DNA from: Puccinia triticina
Taxonomy: Eukaryota; Basidiomycota; Pucciniomycetes; Pucciniales; Pucciniaceae
Direction of reading: 5' to 3'
DNA: 64,000 nucleotides
Assembly: GCF_026914185.1 (NCBI RefSeq)
Contig: NC_070558.1
Span: 2,170,001 to 2,234,000, forward strand
Shown here in pieces: positions 29,385 to 42,229 of the stretch. Position numbers and translations under genes: made by a program. Each line of letters opens with the position of its first letter. The first letter of the stretch is position 1. The notes under the pieces were generated by a model. That model saw only the letters and a list, made by a program, of their open reading frames with translations. It did not search any database and had not been told where the DNA came from.

Positions 29385-30680
29385 ATTTGCAATAAGAATT
29401 ATTGATCCCCAAAGTGATCCAGAGTTCCATATTCCAGATTTCCCTGCAAAATCTGAAATTCCAGATTTATCCAAAATTTACGGGAAGTCCTCCCACCAGG
29501 AAAAAAAAGTAGTCACTTGATGGCAAGTGACATGACACAGCTTTGTTTTCAGCTCCAACACTGCTCCAATGCTGCTCCTCTCCACCAGCACATCTGGGGC
29601 TCACATGATAGGTGTCAGGATCAAAGCACTCAATGTGAAAAAACCAGATGATGCTCAGCTTTGGCCCTAGCCCAGCTGATGCTCAGCTTTTACCCTGGCT
29701 CAGCTGATGCTCAGTTTTTCCCCTGGCCCAGCTGATGCTCAGCTTTGGAACTGGACACCTGACAATCATCTTTGGCCCCGGCACAGCTTATTCTCAGCCT
29801 TGTCCATGGCTCAGCTGATGCTCAGCTTTGGCCCTAGCCTAGCCAATTTTCAGCTCTGGTCCTGTCCAAGCTGATTCCCATCTTTTTCCCTGGCCTGGCT
29901 CAGCTGATACTCAGCAAGCTGAGCATCAGCTGGCCAGCTAGTCCAGGACTGGGCCAAAGCTGAGCATCAGCTGGGACAGGACTAGGAGGAGGCTGAGCAA
30001 GGACTGGTACAAAGCTGAGAATCAGCTGCGCCAGGACTAGTACAAAGCTGAGCATCACCTGGGCAAGGAATGGTCAAACAGCTTTATTCCAATTCTGAGA
30101 GTGAGCTGTGTGAAAAAGCTGAGTATGAGCTGGGCAGAAAAGCTGAGTATGAGCTGGGTGCCAAAGCTGAGTATCAGCTGGACAGAACGGAGGATCAGTT
30201 GGGCTCATCAAAAACTGAACAGGACCTCCTTGGTAAATTTTGGAAGTTGAGGAGATGGTTGGGAGATTGGGGTAGATAGTGGATAGATATTGGATAGATG
30301 GTGGGTAGCTGGCTGGAGCTGGTGTAATGTCACTTGTCATCAACTGACTATTTTATTTTCCTGGTGTCCATTGGAGGACTTCCCGTCAATCTGGGAACCC
30401 CTTCCAGACCCAGATCTGAGCCAAATTTCGCAGGGAAATTTAGGCTTTGAGACTCTGGGAGGCTCTCAGATTGCTCCCAGATTGCGACGGGAAGTCCTCC
30501 ATTGAGTACTTCCTGTTGATCTGGAAATCCAGATCTGAGCCGACAGATTTCAGATTTCGCAGTGAAATCTTGGTCCCCAAAGCTCCCCAAAGGGATCCAG
30601 AGTTCCAGATTCCAGATTCCCCTGCAAAATCTGGAATTCCAGATTTATTCAAAGTGGACGGGAAGTCCTACATGTGAGCG
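29385..30680. repeat. Nested foldback repeats with CAGCTGATGCTCAGC arrays
   Basis: The inner foldback (about 29512-30352) has ends AGTCACTTGATGGCAAGTGA and its inverted counterpart CACTTGTCATCAACTGACT. It holds a left array of CAGCTGATGCTCAGCTTT units (29650-29920) and a right array in inverse orientation (29920-30200). The flanks form an outer foldback: GGGAAGTCCTCC...CCAGG and CCTGG...GGAGGACTTCCCG, with a repeated block GATCCAGAGTTCC...CCAGATTTAT at 29414 and 30595. No coding content. 29210-29384 shows nothing recognisable. Confidence 0.7.
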
Positions 30681-30778
30681 AGTACAAGATGCGGGTATGT
30701 GAACTTCAATTAGGTCAAGAAGATCAAACCTGATCAAACTCACAAGAGACTTTGGGCTGGGGGAGGGGAGTGGGTCTT

Positions 30779-33700
30779 TCATGCGCTCCGTCTGCCCATC
30801 TGTTTGAGGGTGATAGGCGGTAGAAAATCCCGGGGCAATGCGTAAGGAGCGCATGAGAGAACGCCAAAATTCACTTACAAAAATAGAACCTCTATCCGAA
30901 ATTATCTTCTCCGGGATACCGTGAAGCCTAAAAATATTAGACCTGAATAATTGTGCTAATTGTTCAGCAGTATAAGTTTCTTTACATGGAACAAAGTGAG
31001 TGACCTTACTAAGCAAATCTATGACCACCATGATGGAGTCGAAGCCTCCCGAAATTGGTAGTTTAGTGATAAAATCCATCCCAATCACGCTCCAGGGACG
31101 GTGTGGAACTGGGAGGGGATTCAATGTTCCTTCTGGATTATGTTGACAAGCCTTAACACGCTGACAAGAGTCACAAGACTTTACATAGTTAATGACTTCC
31201 TTCCTGATTCCTGGCCAAGAAAAAGAGCGCGTGATCAAGAATAGTGTTCTTGCGATGCCCGGATGCCCCACGGTTGGTGCATCATGGAAAAGTTGGATTA
31301 AGCGGGTGCGCAAAGGAGCCGGGACAAATATTCTGTCTTGGAACCAGAGTATATTATCACGCTCTATCAATTCCTCTCTCTCTTCTTGTCTTACCTTGTC
31401 ATAGTGTTTCGCAAAATGATCCAATACTTCCGTTTTGGGACGTTGGAAATGAAGATCATACAGGTTAAAGGACGAGCTAGGAGTAATTCCTTCAACATCA
31501 TTAACTGAAACCATACGCCGCGCAATTGCCTGTGAGGGAATCAAAGGACCCTCCCCTACATAATCCGGGCGTCGGCTAGGAGCATCCGCTGGGTTCGCCT
31601 TACCTGAGATGTGATAAATAGCCATATTGAAGCCATCTAAAATAGAAGCCCACCGGGCCTGCTTAGGGGTCAAGTTTTTTGCAGTGATAAAATGGCGAAG
31701 GTTGGCATGATCTGAGTAAACACGGACCGGCTCCCTTGTACCCATAAGCCAGGCTCGCCATTGTTCAAAAGCAGAAATGATGGCGAGCAGTTCAAGATCA
31801 AATATAGACCAACCACGTTCTCTATCGGTCAGCTTCCTAGAATAGAAACTTACTGGGTGTAACTTACCTGATTGGTCCGGTTGACTTAAAACAGCAGCTA
31901 TGGCGTATCCAGAGCTATTGACATGAACCACCCTGGCAAGTTGAAAGTCAAAATGACGAAGGAGAGGGGCTGAGGCAAAACACTTCTTGAGCGCTAGGAA
32001 AGCCGACCAGGGTCCTACTTGACAAATATTTTCAGAAGTGAACTGTCCCTCTTTTGTCAATTCCGTTAACGGCTGTGCCAAACCTGAAAACTTTGGAATG
32101 AATCTGCGGTAAAAATTGCAAAACCCCAGGAATCGACGGAGTTGTCGTAGGCTATCTGGAAGTGGCCAATCAAGAATGGTGGAAACCTTTCCTTCATCCA
32201 CCCGCAAGCCCTCACTGGAAATCACAAAACCTAAAAATTTGACCGACGATTGAAAAAACTGACACTTGTGGAAAGAGGCTTTCAGAGAGTATTGTCGTAG
32301 TTTACCTAATATGTTTTGTAAATCTATAGAATGTTGCTCACGGGTCTTGGAAAACACTAGAATGTCATCAATATAAACAAAGCAACATACATCTAAGTAC
32401 TCACGTAAACAGTGTTGGATGAATCTTTGGAAAATAGCCGGCGCATTAGCAAGGCCGAACAACATAACACAATATTCAAATAATCCCCATGGTGTTTGAA
32501 AAGCTGTTTTCCACTCGTGACCCGGGGCCACCCGCAAAAGGTTGAAGGCTGCTTTAAGATCAATCTTTGAGAGGAATTTACAGCCTGCCAGGCTATTAAG
32601 CAGGTTAGCAATTACAGGTAATGGGTAAGAATCTTGTACCGTAATTGAATTTAATTGTCGGTAATCTACACAAGGGCGGTCCTCTTTACCAGGGGTCTTG
32701 ACAAAGAAAATTGCTGCACCAGCTGGAGAAGAGGATTCCCGGATGAATCCTTTGGCAAGAAGATCATCGACGTACCGTTTAAGCTGTTTATTTTCCTGTT
32801 CACTCAAATGATACATACCAACAAATGGAGGTTTGGAATCTGGTTTAAGATTAATCTCACAATCGTACCCCTCTCGATGGGGCGGTAAGCAACTCAAAGC
32901 ATAAGTCACAAAAACATCACTATATTGCTTGAGTTCAGAGGGTAGATCATGAATGGAGGATATTTCGGACAACTTCAAAGATTGAGGAACAAGGAGACTT
33001 CTGGGGGATCCCCCTACAAAAAGATGATGTTTAGCAAGCCACGGGAAGCCTAGTATGATATCGGCTGAGGCTAATTCAGTAACAAATAATAAAACTTGGA
33101 ATTGAGAGGGGCTTTGGGGAAATGAGAAATCAAGACACATGTGCCAGCAAAAATATATAGTGCCGGACTTGGCCAAGGTTCCATCAAATCCTCGGCATTG
33201 AATTGGTTGCGTAAGTTTGGTCAGGCGAAATTGGTTCCTACGGGCAAATTTAAATTCAACAAAAGAAGCAGAGGGGCCGGTATCGAATAATACGGAAGCC
33301 TCTATGGGTTTAAGACCCGAGTGGATAATGGAAGCCTTTAAGATGGGTCGGGAGGAGGGGAAGGGGACAGTAAAGAAAGGATTTAAAGACTCACAAATAG
33401 CATCAGCATCCAATTCCATTTCATCAATAGCTTGTTCGAGGCAATAATCCGCCAGACTGAGAGGAGGGATGTGATCCAATGTGACCCTGCTAGTAGAAGC
33501 AACAGAGGAGTCGGAAGTCAATCGAGAGGATTCTACGGCCGGGGCGGAAGAAACTCGACGAGTGTCAGAGGAGGGAATGGTCAAGGAAGGGGCTAGAGCC
33601 GGAGTAGTTCGATTGGTTTCGATTTGAGATACCGAATGTTTTTGAGAGGAAGACCATCGTTGAAAGAGGTCAATATTTTGTTTGATATCCATGTGTTCGC

Positions 33701-34940
33701 TGCTGGGAAGGGTGCAGCCGCGGAGCTTCTTGTGGGCTTCATCGAATTGTTGACTGCAATATTGACAGACACCTCGTTGGACGCAGAGGCTCCGAAACTT
33801 GGGAAAAGTGAAAGTGTCGTCTGAAGAGACCGTGTCAAGATCCATAGGCACAATGCCATCGGGTACACGAGCTGGAGGTGGTGGTGAAGGCGGAGGGTTT
33901 GGGCGAAATTGAGGGGGACGACGATGGATGGAAGGAAGTGAGCCAGAATCAATGGAGGAGATCTTGTCTTGAGCTTCGGCCGCCGAGACGGCCAAGATTT
34001 GTTTTGCTTTGAGAGTTGTTGCGCTCTTCCAATCGTTATGCATGACCGCGATCTTCAAAACCTTTGGATTCAAGGCTTGTTCGTAGATGTCGCAGCGGGA
34101 TTCTTCCGTCAAATTGACAGCGTAAGCCAGAGAGCGGAAGAGAGCGTTGAATTCCTCGATCGTTCGATTGCCTTGTTTGAAAGCAAAGAGACGTTTCTTC
34201 GCTTCCTCTCCGTCATGTTTGTTGTTGAATACCTCTTCGAGATGGGACAAAAAGGATTTGGCCGATGATAGAACGTCAAGGACATAGGGATCTTTGACCG
34301 ACGCCGAATCTGTTGGAAGGTTTTGAGTACGAGCGTTTTTGAATAAGATCGCCATCCACCAATCGTAAGCTGGAACATTTTTGCCAAGGTTGCCGTTGGG
34401 GTGTCGAAAATGGCGGACGATCCAATTGATTTTTGATTTTTCGGAGGGGAAACAGTGGCCTTTTTCTTGCAACTTTTCACGGATGAAGTAGACAAACCGC
34501 TTTGTCTCCTTAGTGTTGCCTGTGAACTAAGCATATTGGAGTTCGGGAACTTCTCCAGTTGGGCCGCGAGCCATTTTGATTAATTGAGCGGAGTTTTGTT
34601 GAATCGCGATTCTGTTGTTCTTGATAGAATGGAGGATGCCATTGATGGAGTGTTGGATTTGATTGACCTCGTTGTTGAAGTTGAGTTTAAGCTGAACAAA
34701 ATCCGAATAAAGAGTCTTCATACTATTGATATCCTTGATGTCTTCAGCCAAACTGTTGAAAGAATTCTTGATGCTCTTCAACTGATCAAAAAGCGTGTCG
34801 AGGCCGATGCGATGGTTGGAGTTGTTAATTTTGAGGTAAGAGAGTTGTTCTGAGAGATGCCCTACCTTAATTTCAAATGGAGTTCAAGTGTCGATGGGAC
34901 CAATAAAAGGAGAATCGGTAAGATGGCCGGTGGAAGACAT
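30779..34940 (-). pseudogene. Ty3/Gypsy gag-pol polyprotein, decayed and 3'-truncated
   Basis: A single frame runs from the ATG at 34940 with two in-frame stops in Gag (TGA 34884-34886, TAG 34527-34529), then stays open to the truncation. Order: coiled Gag N-terminus; Gag core (FTGNTKETKRFVYFIREKL across the TAG); Pro-rich linker; CQYCSQQFDEAHKKLRGC, a knuckle-like motif; protease (SVLFDTGPSASF, where the usual DSG reads DTG); RT with the YIDDILVFSKT catalytic block; RNase H with YSDHANLRHF; integrase zinc finger and core with GMDFITKLP, SDRGSIF and TDGQTERM. Sequence after ERM (below about 30779) is foreign, so the integrase C-terminus and 3' LTR are missing. This is a different lineage from the two-ORF elements. 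Confidence 0.9.
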
Positions 34941-35530
34941 GATGATACCAGCTAAAAAAATTTTGGTGGCAAAATGATTGTGAGCCTGAGGTATTAGGGT
35001 TTTTCGGGGAACCGGGGATAACGGAAAACTACAGACAAGCTACCAGAATTTCCGGACCTGTTTTCAAGGTCTAGTATCCTTTTACAGTGTAACTTTGAAG
35101 ATGTTTTAGTAATAGGCTTTGCGCGGGAGCAAGGTGGTTTGATTTGTAAATGAGATTGATTTCAAGTTTTGAAGAAGGCAATGATACAAAGATTTTGCCA
35201 CGAGGAAAGGAGCTTCCTGGTGGCTACAAGGACTTATTTATAATCTAACAACCAGCGAGGAAATTTCCAGAAATGACTACGAAGCAAGGATGATCATGAA
35301 AAGAAAGGAAAAGAAAAGTAAGGAAAATTCCGCAAACAAGAGCGGCATGTTTCTCAAATGTTCATTATCAAGAATGTCTTCAATGATCCTGGGAAACTTA
35401 AACAGAATAAACTTCAGTCATCTGTTTGTTACACTGGAGGACCTGTCACACTCACAGGACAGCTTCCGCGGTACACAGCCTGCAGCTGTCATACAGTCAT
35501 ACATACATATTTACTTACATAAATAAATGA
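34941..35530 (-). other. Leader and probable 5' LTR of the decayed Gypsy
   Basis: The position suggests leader and LTR. A GCTGGTATCATC motif just before the gag ATG resembles an initiator-Met-type primer site. Without the second LTR the borders cannot be fixed. Confidence 0.35.
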
Positions 35531-37569
35531 TATGCAGGAATTCAACCAAACAACTGCAAGCCGCGGTGATGTCAACACTGCCATAGACCACTATTCAAAT
35601 TGGACACAACCACATAACTACTATTACGCAACAACATCATCACAAGTCATCACAGGCCATCACCTGACATCACACGCGCCAAACACACTATATAGCTTAA
35701 CAGAAGTCCCCTCCGAGGAGAGTGTGGGGAAAGTGTGACTGTGTATGTAGCGAACTTAACACAAGTCCCTCCTTGTGCTCGCGGGGAGCGAGCACCCTCC
35801 CGCTTGCGGGAGGGACTTGTGCCTAATGTCCCAAATTTGGCTTGAGGCTGCCCAGCCATTTGTCCAAAATTCCCTTCAAACCCACCTATCACCATATACC
35901 CTTCTGATTTCTTCACAGCCTCGAGTACCATTAGAATCAGCTTTCATTTCTACATAATATCATGTATTCAGCACAATACCTACCCCCATCCCCTCAAAGA
36001 GAAATTGATGTAAAAAACCCCACTTTAGAGCCTATCCGGCCTGGTGTAGACCGAATAGCGCATCCGGCCTAAACACATGAAAATAAGGTTGGACATCTCT
36101 ACCGCAAGCTGCCTGCATGGGATGGCACTCTTTGAGAGACCAGTCATTTTTAAGTTAATACCAAACAAACCCGTGAGAGCATGTCCAACGGCGACCTTCG
36201 GATGATCCGATGGCTTGTTCACATTGCTCAAGAAGAGCCCTTGCAAGAATGGCTGCTGAGCGGTCAGTGATGAATGGATTTACTTGAAAAAACTTGTACA
36301 AGATAGCTAAGATCAATGCCTACAAACTGGCACATGAGGCATGGAAATTGAAGCCGAAAGAGGGGAGTAAAAAGAGATGTAATTTCAAAAAACATGATTT
36401 TCTCTGTAAAACCCCGTCAGCCTCAGGCCAAGCATGGGACTTTAGTCATAAGCCTCTCCTTCGGAGACGCTTCGCGCCTCCTCGGAGAGGCTTAGTTAAG
36501 CTTGGTATGTAGTTGTTAGCTGGCAAGATGGGAGTGGCAGAGGCAGTTCACCAGGGAAGTGGTTAGGCCGTACTCGTTGTGGTGAAAGAGGCCGGGCCCA
36601 AATGATGGTCAGGCCGCGCACCTCTTCCAACTAAACAAAAACAACCAACAGTCGGTTCAAGCTAGGTTGGCCCACACTTGATTGATCCTAGTAGTGAGAG
36701 GAGAATAGGATGCAAGAAAGTTAGTTGTCAGTTTTGAGTGGTGAAAGGGGCCGTGTATGAATGCAGCTCATGCTAACAGCAACCCTTCCACCAGTAAGTA
36801 TCAAGTTCCAACAATTTCTTCAAGATCAAGTTGACTTACAGTTGATCAATCCTGGTGGTGAGAGCTCAGTGGAGTGGAGGAGATAGTTATTGTCCACGTT
36901 GATCGTTTGAGGAGCTGAAGGCCAGCGAAAAAGATAAAATGCAGATTCCGGCTGAGTGTGTGGTGTGCCTGCGGTGACTATGTACATATGTGTAATGTGT
37001 ATGCATAGGTCTGTCATGTAAATACATACATAGTACGTGCTCCTTTTGCTGGGAAAGTGTTGGCTGTTGGTGGGTTTTTGGGGTTATGTGTGTACAGTGT
37101 GATATTTGCTGTATGGGCGTGTGTGATGTCTGGTTATGGGAGGTTTTGTCAGCCCTTTTGACTGGTTTTGGTCACCTCTGACACATGATGATGTACCTAG
37201 CAAATTCAGCTGTTGCACGGTTGTACCACATGAAAACCTGTCATGCATCTGTGACATGACCCAGGCCGCTGTTTTTTTTTGGTGGCGTGCAGGATCAAGC
37301 AACCTGTTTGGCTTTCATGACCCGCGCTTGCCCGGGGTGATTCCATGATTTTTTTTTTTTTTTGCTCCAGATCAGTTCAACATGCACGCGCTGAGCCTTG
37401 TATTTTTTCTTTCTTTATGTACTGATACAAGTCAGTCCTGAAAAATTAAACGAGACAACTAAACCTGAAGACTATTACCGAGTCTATAACCCACATTTGC
37501 AGAAATTAATCATAAAATGAGAGCACAGACTCTCCATTTAATACATAGCTTTGTTTGACACGCAGCTAG
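35531..37569. other. Non-coding region with short hairpin repeats
   Basis: Contains two related hairpins: 35762-35821 (AAGTCCCTCC...GGAGGGACTTG) and about 36400-36510 (GCCTCAGGCCAAG, then CATAAGCCTCTCC...GGAGAGGCTTAG). The ORFs present are short and have no motif. T-rich tract at 37348-37363. Probably old transposon debris. Confidence 0.5.
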
Positions 37570-38339
37570 CTTGAGGATGACCGGGATCGGGTCATTGAGG
37601 GAACTAAACCCTCTCAATGACCAGTATGTTCCGGTCATTGAGAGGATAAAGCCCTCTTGATGAACGGCACAGTACCGGTCATTGAGACTAGAGGGTTGAG
37701 TCCTCCCAATGACCAGTCGATACTGGTCACACTACTAAGATGGATGAATTTGCGATGTCCTATATTGATCAATTCATATTGATCATTTTTTTTTATTCCT
37801 CTTGATACCTTTTTGTGTGTGTCATGTCTCCTTAATACTCTTCTATAATTTCTCTCCTTCCCCCTGTATTTGCTTCAAGCCACAAACATTCATGAATTTC
37901 TACATACACCATTCGATTCTTTGTAAAAAAAAAGACATTGCCATTTTGAGGATTAATCCAGAGTGGCTGAGGGGTCTCAATTTTTTTTTCTTTTTTTTTT
38001 TTTACTTCAACAATTGATGTTATCAGAAATCTCCAAATCTACTTTTTTTTCAAAAAAGGAAAAACATTGACCCCTGACCTCTCTCACGATACCATCCTGC
38101 ACACATTGTTAATTTGGTTGGTTGAACTTCCTGAAGATATTTCACATCATACTTGAAGTGCTACATGCATAGAAGGCCTTTTTAAAATTAGTTTACCATG
38201 GTTTAGCATATTTTTGTGAGGTTCTTTTTTTTATCTACTTTTCATCAACCACAGATTAATGAGGAATATTTTCACATAAAATTTCATCGGACAATTGTTT
38301 GGCATATAAAAGCTAGAAATATTGTGTTTGGGTTCACGT

Positions 38340-41300
38340 CCATCATGCAGCAGCTACAATCTGATCAGTTGCCAAATATCACTACTTTGGCAGTTTCTTG
38401 GTGTTTCTGCCACTATAGTTCATCCCAGGGTGGGAATCCTTCTGCCATATGGTTAACAAAAAGTTTAGAGGCCCCCAGAGTTTCATTATGTACCTTTACT
38501 GACCACAAAACCTCCAAATGTAGAAGCTACAGTCTGATCAGTTCCAAAATATCACCACTTTGGTAGCTTCTTGGTGTTTCTGCCACTATATCTCATCCCA
38601 GCGTGGGAATCCTTCTGCCATATGGTTGCCAAAATATTCAGAGGCCCCCAAAGGTTCATTGTGTACCTTTAATGACCACAAAACCCTCAAATGTAGCAGC
38701 TACAGTCTGATCAGTTCCCAAATCTCACTATTTTGGTAGTTCCGTGGTGTTTCTGCCACTATATCTCTTCCCAGCGTGGGAATCCTTCTGCCATATGGTT
38801 ACCGAAATATTTAGAGGCCCCCAAAGGTTCATTGTGTACCTTTACTGACCACAAAACCCCCAAATGTAGCAGCTGCAGTCTGATCAGTTCACAAATATCA
38901 CCACTTTGGTAGTTTCTTGGTGTTTCTGCCACCAAGGGTGAAAGCGCTGCGCTTCAAAAAGCGCAGCGCAGCGTGAAGCGCAGCGCTTTTGGTGGCCGCT
39001 GCGCTGCGCTGAAAGTAGCGGCCCCGCCCGCTGCGCTACCACTTTTTGGGTCTGGCAAGAAGCAGGAACCCGCTACTTTCAGCGGTAGCGCAGCGGAACC
39101 ATCACTGCGCTACCGCTTTTTGACCTGGCCGCGCAGCGCTCCCCCGCTGCCAGCTAAAAGAGCGCAGCGCAGCTGTTTTGGTGGCCGCTGCGCGGCGCTG
39201 AAAGGAGCGGCCCCGTCCGCTGCGCTACCGCTTTTTGGGTTGGGGAAAAAGCGGGCCCCCGCTATTTTCAGCGGTAGCGCAGCGGGACTGGTGCTGCGCT
39301 ACCGCTTTTTGGGCTGACCGCGCAGCGGTTCCCCGCTGCGCTGCGCTAAAAGACCGCTTTTTTGTAGCGCAGCGCAGTGTTTCAGCCTTGCTGCCACTGT
39401 ATCTCTTCCCAGGGTGGGAATCCTTCTGCCATATGGTTACCAAAATATTTAGAGTCCCCCAAATTTGAGGTTCATTGTGTACCTTTACTGATCAAAAAAC
39501 CCCCAAATGTAGCAGCTACAGTCTGATCAGTTCACAAATATCACCACTTTGGTAGTTTCTTGGTGTTTCTGCCACTATATAATCTCATCCCAGCATGGGA
39601 ATCCTTCTGACGTATGGTTACGAAAATGTTTACAAGCCCCAAAAGCTTCATTATGTACCTTTACTGGCCACAAAACGCCCAAATGTAGCAGCTACGGTCT
39701 GATCAGTTCCCAAATATCACTACTTTGGTAGTTTCTTGGTGTTTCTGCAACTATATCACATTGCAGCGTCGGAATTCTTCTGGGATATGGTTACCAAAAT
39801 TTTAACAAGCCCCCCAAACTGAATTATGTACCTTTAATGACCACAAAACCCCCAAATGTAGCAGCTACAGTCTGATCAGTTTCCAAATATCACTATTTTG
39901 GTAGTTCCTTGGTGTTTCTGCCACTATATCTCATCCCAGCTTGGGAATACTTCTGCCATCCCCCAGAGTTTTATTATGTACCTTTACTGACCACAGAACC
40001 TCCAAATGTAGAAGCTACAGTCTGATCAGTTCCCAAATATCACCACTTTGGTAGTTTCTTGGTGTTTCTGCCACTATATCTCTTCCCAGCGTGGTAATCC
40101 TTCTACCATAGGGTTACCAGAATGTTTACAAGACCCCAAAGATTCATTATACACCTTTAATGACCAAAAAACCCCCGAAGGTAGCAGCTACAGTCTGATC
40201 AGTTCCCAAATATCACTACCTTGGTAGTTTCTTGGTGTTTCTGCCACTATATCTCATCCCAGCTTGGGAATACTTCTGCCATCCCCCAGAGTTTTATTAT
40301 GTACCTTTACTGACCACAGAACCTCCAAATGTAGAAGCTACAGTCTGATCAGTTCCCAAATATCACCACTTTGGTAGTTTCTTGGTGTTTCTGCCACTAT
40401 ATCTCTTCCCAGCGTGGTAATCCTTCTACCATAGGGTTACCAGAATGTTTACAAGACCCCAAAGATTCATTATACACCTTTAATGACCAAAAAACCCCCG
40501 AAGGTAGCAGCTACAGTCTGATCAGTTCCCAAATATCACTACCTTGGTAGTTTCTTGGTGTTTCTGCCACTATATCTCATCCCAGCGTGGGAATCCTTCT
40601 GCCATATGGTTACCAAAATGTTTGAAGGCCCACAAAGATTCATTATGTTCCTTTACTGACCACAAAACACCCAAATGTAGCAGCTACAGTCTGATCAGTC
40701 CCCAAATATCACTACTTTGGTAGTTTCTTGGTGTTTCTGCCATTATATCTCATCCCAGCATGAGAACTCTTCCGTGATATGGGTACGAAAATGTTTACAA
40801 GCCCCCAATTTTTTATTATGTACCTTTACTGACCACAAAACCCCCAAATGTGGCAGCTACAGTCTGATCAATTTCCAAATACCACTACTTTGGTAGTTTC
40901 TTGGTGTTTCTGCAAATATATCACATCCCAGCGTTGGAATTCTTCTGAGATATGGTTACCAAAATGTTAAAAAGCCCCCCAAACTGAATTATGTACCCTT
41001 AATGACCACAAAACCCCCAAATGTAGCAGCTACAGTCTGATCAGTTTCCAAATATTGCTATTTTGGTAGTTCCTTGGTGTTTCTGCCACTATATCTCATC
41101 CCAGCGTGGGAATTCTTCTGCCAAATGGTTACCAAAATGTTAGGGAGCCCCCAAAGATTCATTATGTACCTTTACTCACCACCAAAGCCCCACATGTAGC
41201 AGCTACAGTCTGATCAGTTCACAAACATCACCTGCAAATTTGTGGCTTCTTGGTGTTTCTACCACTATATCTCATCCCAGGGTGGGAATTCTTCTGCCAC

Positions 41301-41372
41301 ATGGTTACCAAAATGTTAACAAGCCCCTAAATTTTCATTACTTACCTTTAATGACCACAAAAGCCCCAAATG
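38340..41372 (+). repeat. Left tandem array of the giant foldback
   Basis: About 16 units, each carrying GTAGCAGCTACAGTCTGATC, ACTTTGGTAGTTTCTTGGTG, TTTCTGCCACTATATCTC and GTACCTTTACTGACCACAAA. Period about 173-178 bp. At 39932-40575 a two-unit block (about 322 bp) is duplicated nearly exactly, a higher-order repeat. Apparent ORFs are array artefacts. Confidence 0.85.
38933..39390. mobile_element. GC-rich foldback inside the left array
   Basis: 458 bp, ends CAAGGGTGAAAGCGCTGCGC and, inverted, CAAGGCTGAAACACTGCGC. The interior is GCGCTGCGCTGAAA-type palindromic sequence. 7-bp duplications CTGCCAC at 38926-38932 and 39391-39397. Confidence 0.82.
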
Positions 41373-42229
41373 TAATAATGCAGACAAATCCCCACACTAC
41401 AATGAGATATAGTGGCAGAAACACCAAGGAACTACCAAAGTAGTGATATTTTGAAGCTGATCAGACTGTAGCTGCTACATTTGTGGGCTTTGTGGCATGT
41501 AAAGGTAGATAATAAAACTTTGGGCGCTTGTCAAAATTTTGGTAACCATATGGCAGAAGAATTCCCACGCTGGAATGAGATATAGTGGCAGAAACACAAA
41601 AACTACCAAAGTAGTGATATTTGGAAGCTGATTAGATTGTAGCTGCTAGATTTTTGGGTTTTGTGGTAATGTAACGCTACATAATGAAACTTTGGGGGCT
41701 TCTAAACATTCTGGTAACCATATGGCAGAAGGATTGCCACACTGGAATGAGATATAGTGGCAGAAACACCAAGAAACTACCAAAGTAGTGATATTTGCGT
41801 ACTGATCAGACTGTATTTGGGGGTTTTGTGGTCAGTAAAGGTACATAATTAAACTTTGGGGGCTTTTGAACATTTTGGTAACCATATGGCAGAAGGATCC
41901 CCACGCTGGGATGAGATATAGTGGCAGAAACACCAAGAAACTACCAAAGTAGTGATATTTGGGAACTTATCAGCAACACCGGGTAGCTACGTTACCAGTA
42001 ACGCTAACGTATTGATAACGTATCAATTGGAGGCGCGTTACTCTGGCCGTTACCACTAACGGCCGCACGTTAACGTTAGTTGTATTTTTTCATATTTTTA
42101 TATTAGTGCCGTTGCGTTATTTTTATTGGGAAGGATTTCCATATTATGTTACGTTAAAATAACGGGCTGACGGCCCGTTAAATGTTGTTTGTAGCGAAAT
42201 CTGTATTACAAAGGCATAAAACAGGCATA

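Noticed and set aside
38340..41400. CRISPR-like array or a protein-coding repeat gene
   Set aside because: Eukaryotic context. The unit of about 173 bp has no constant-repeat/variable-spacer structure, and stop codons occur in every frame across units.
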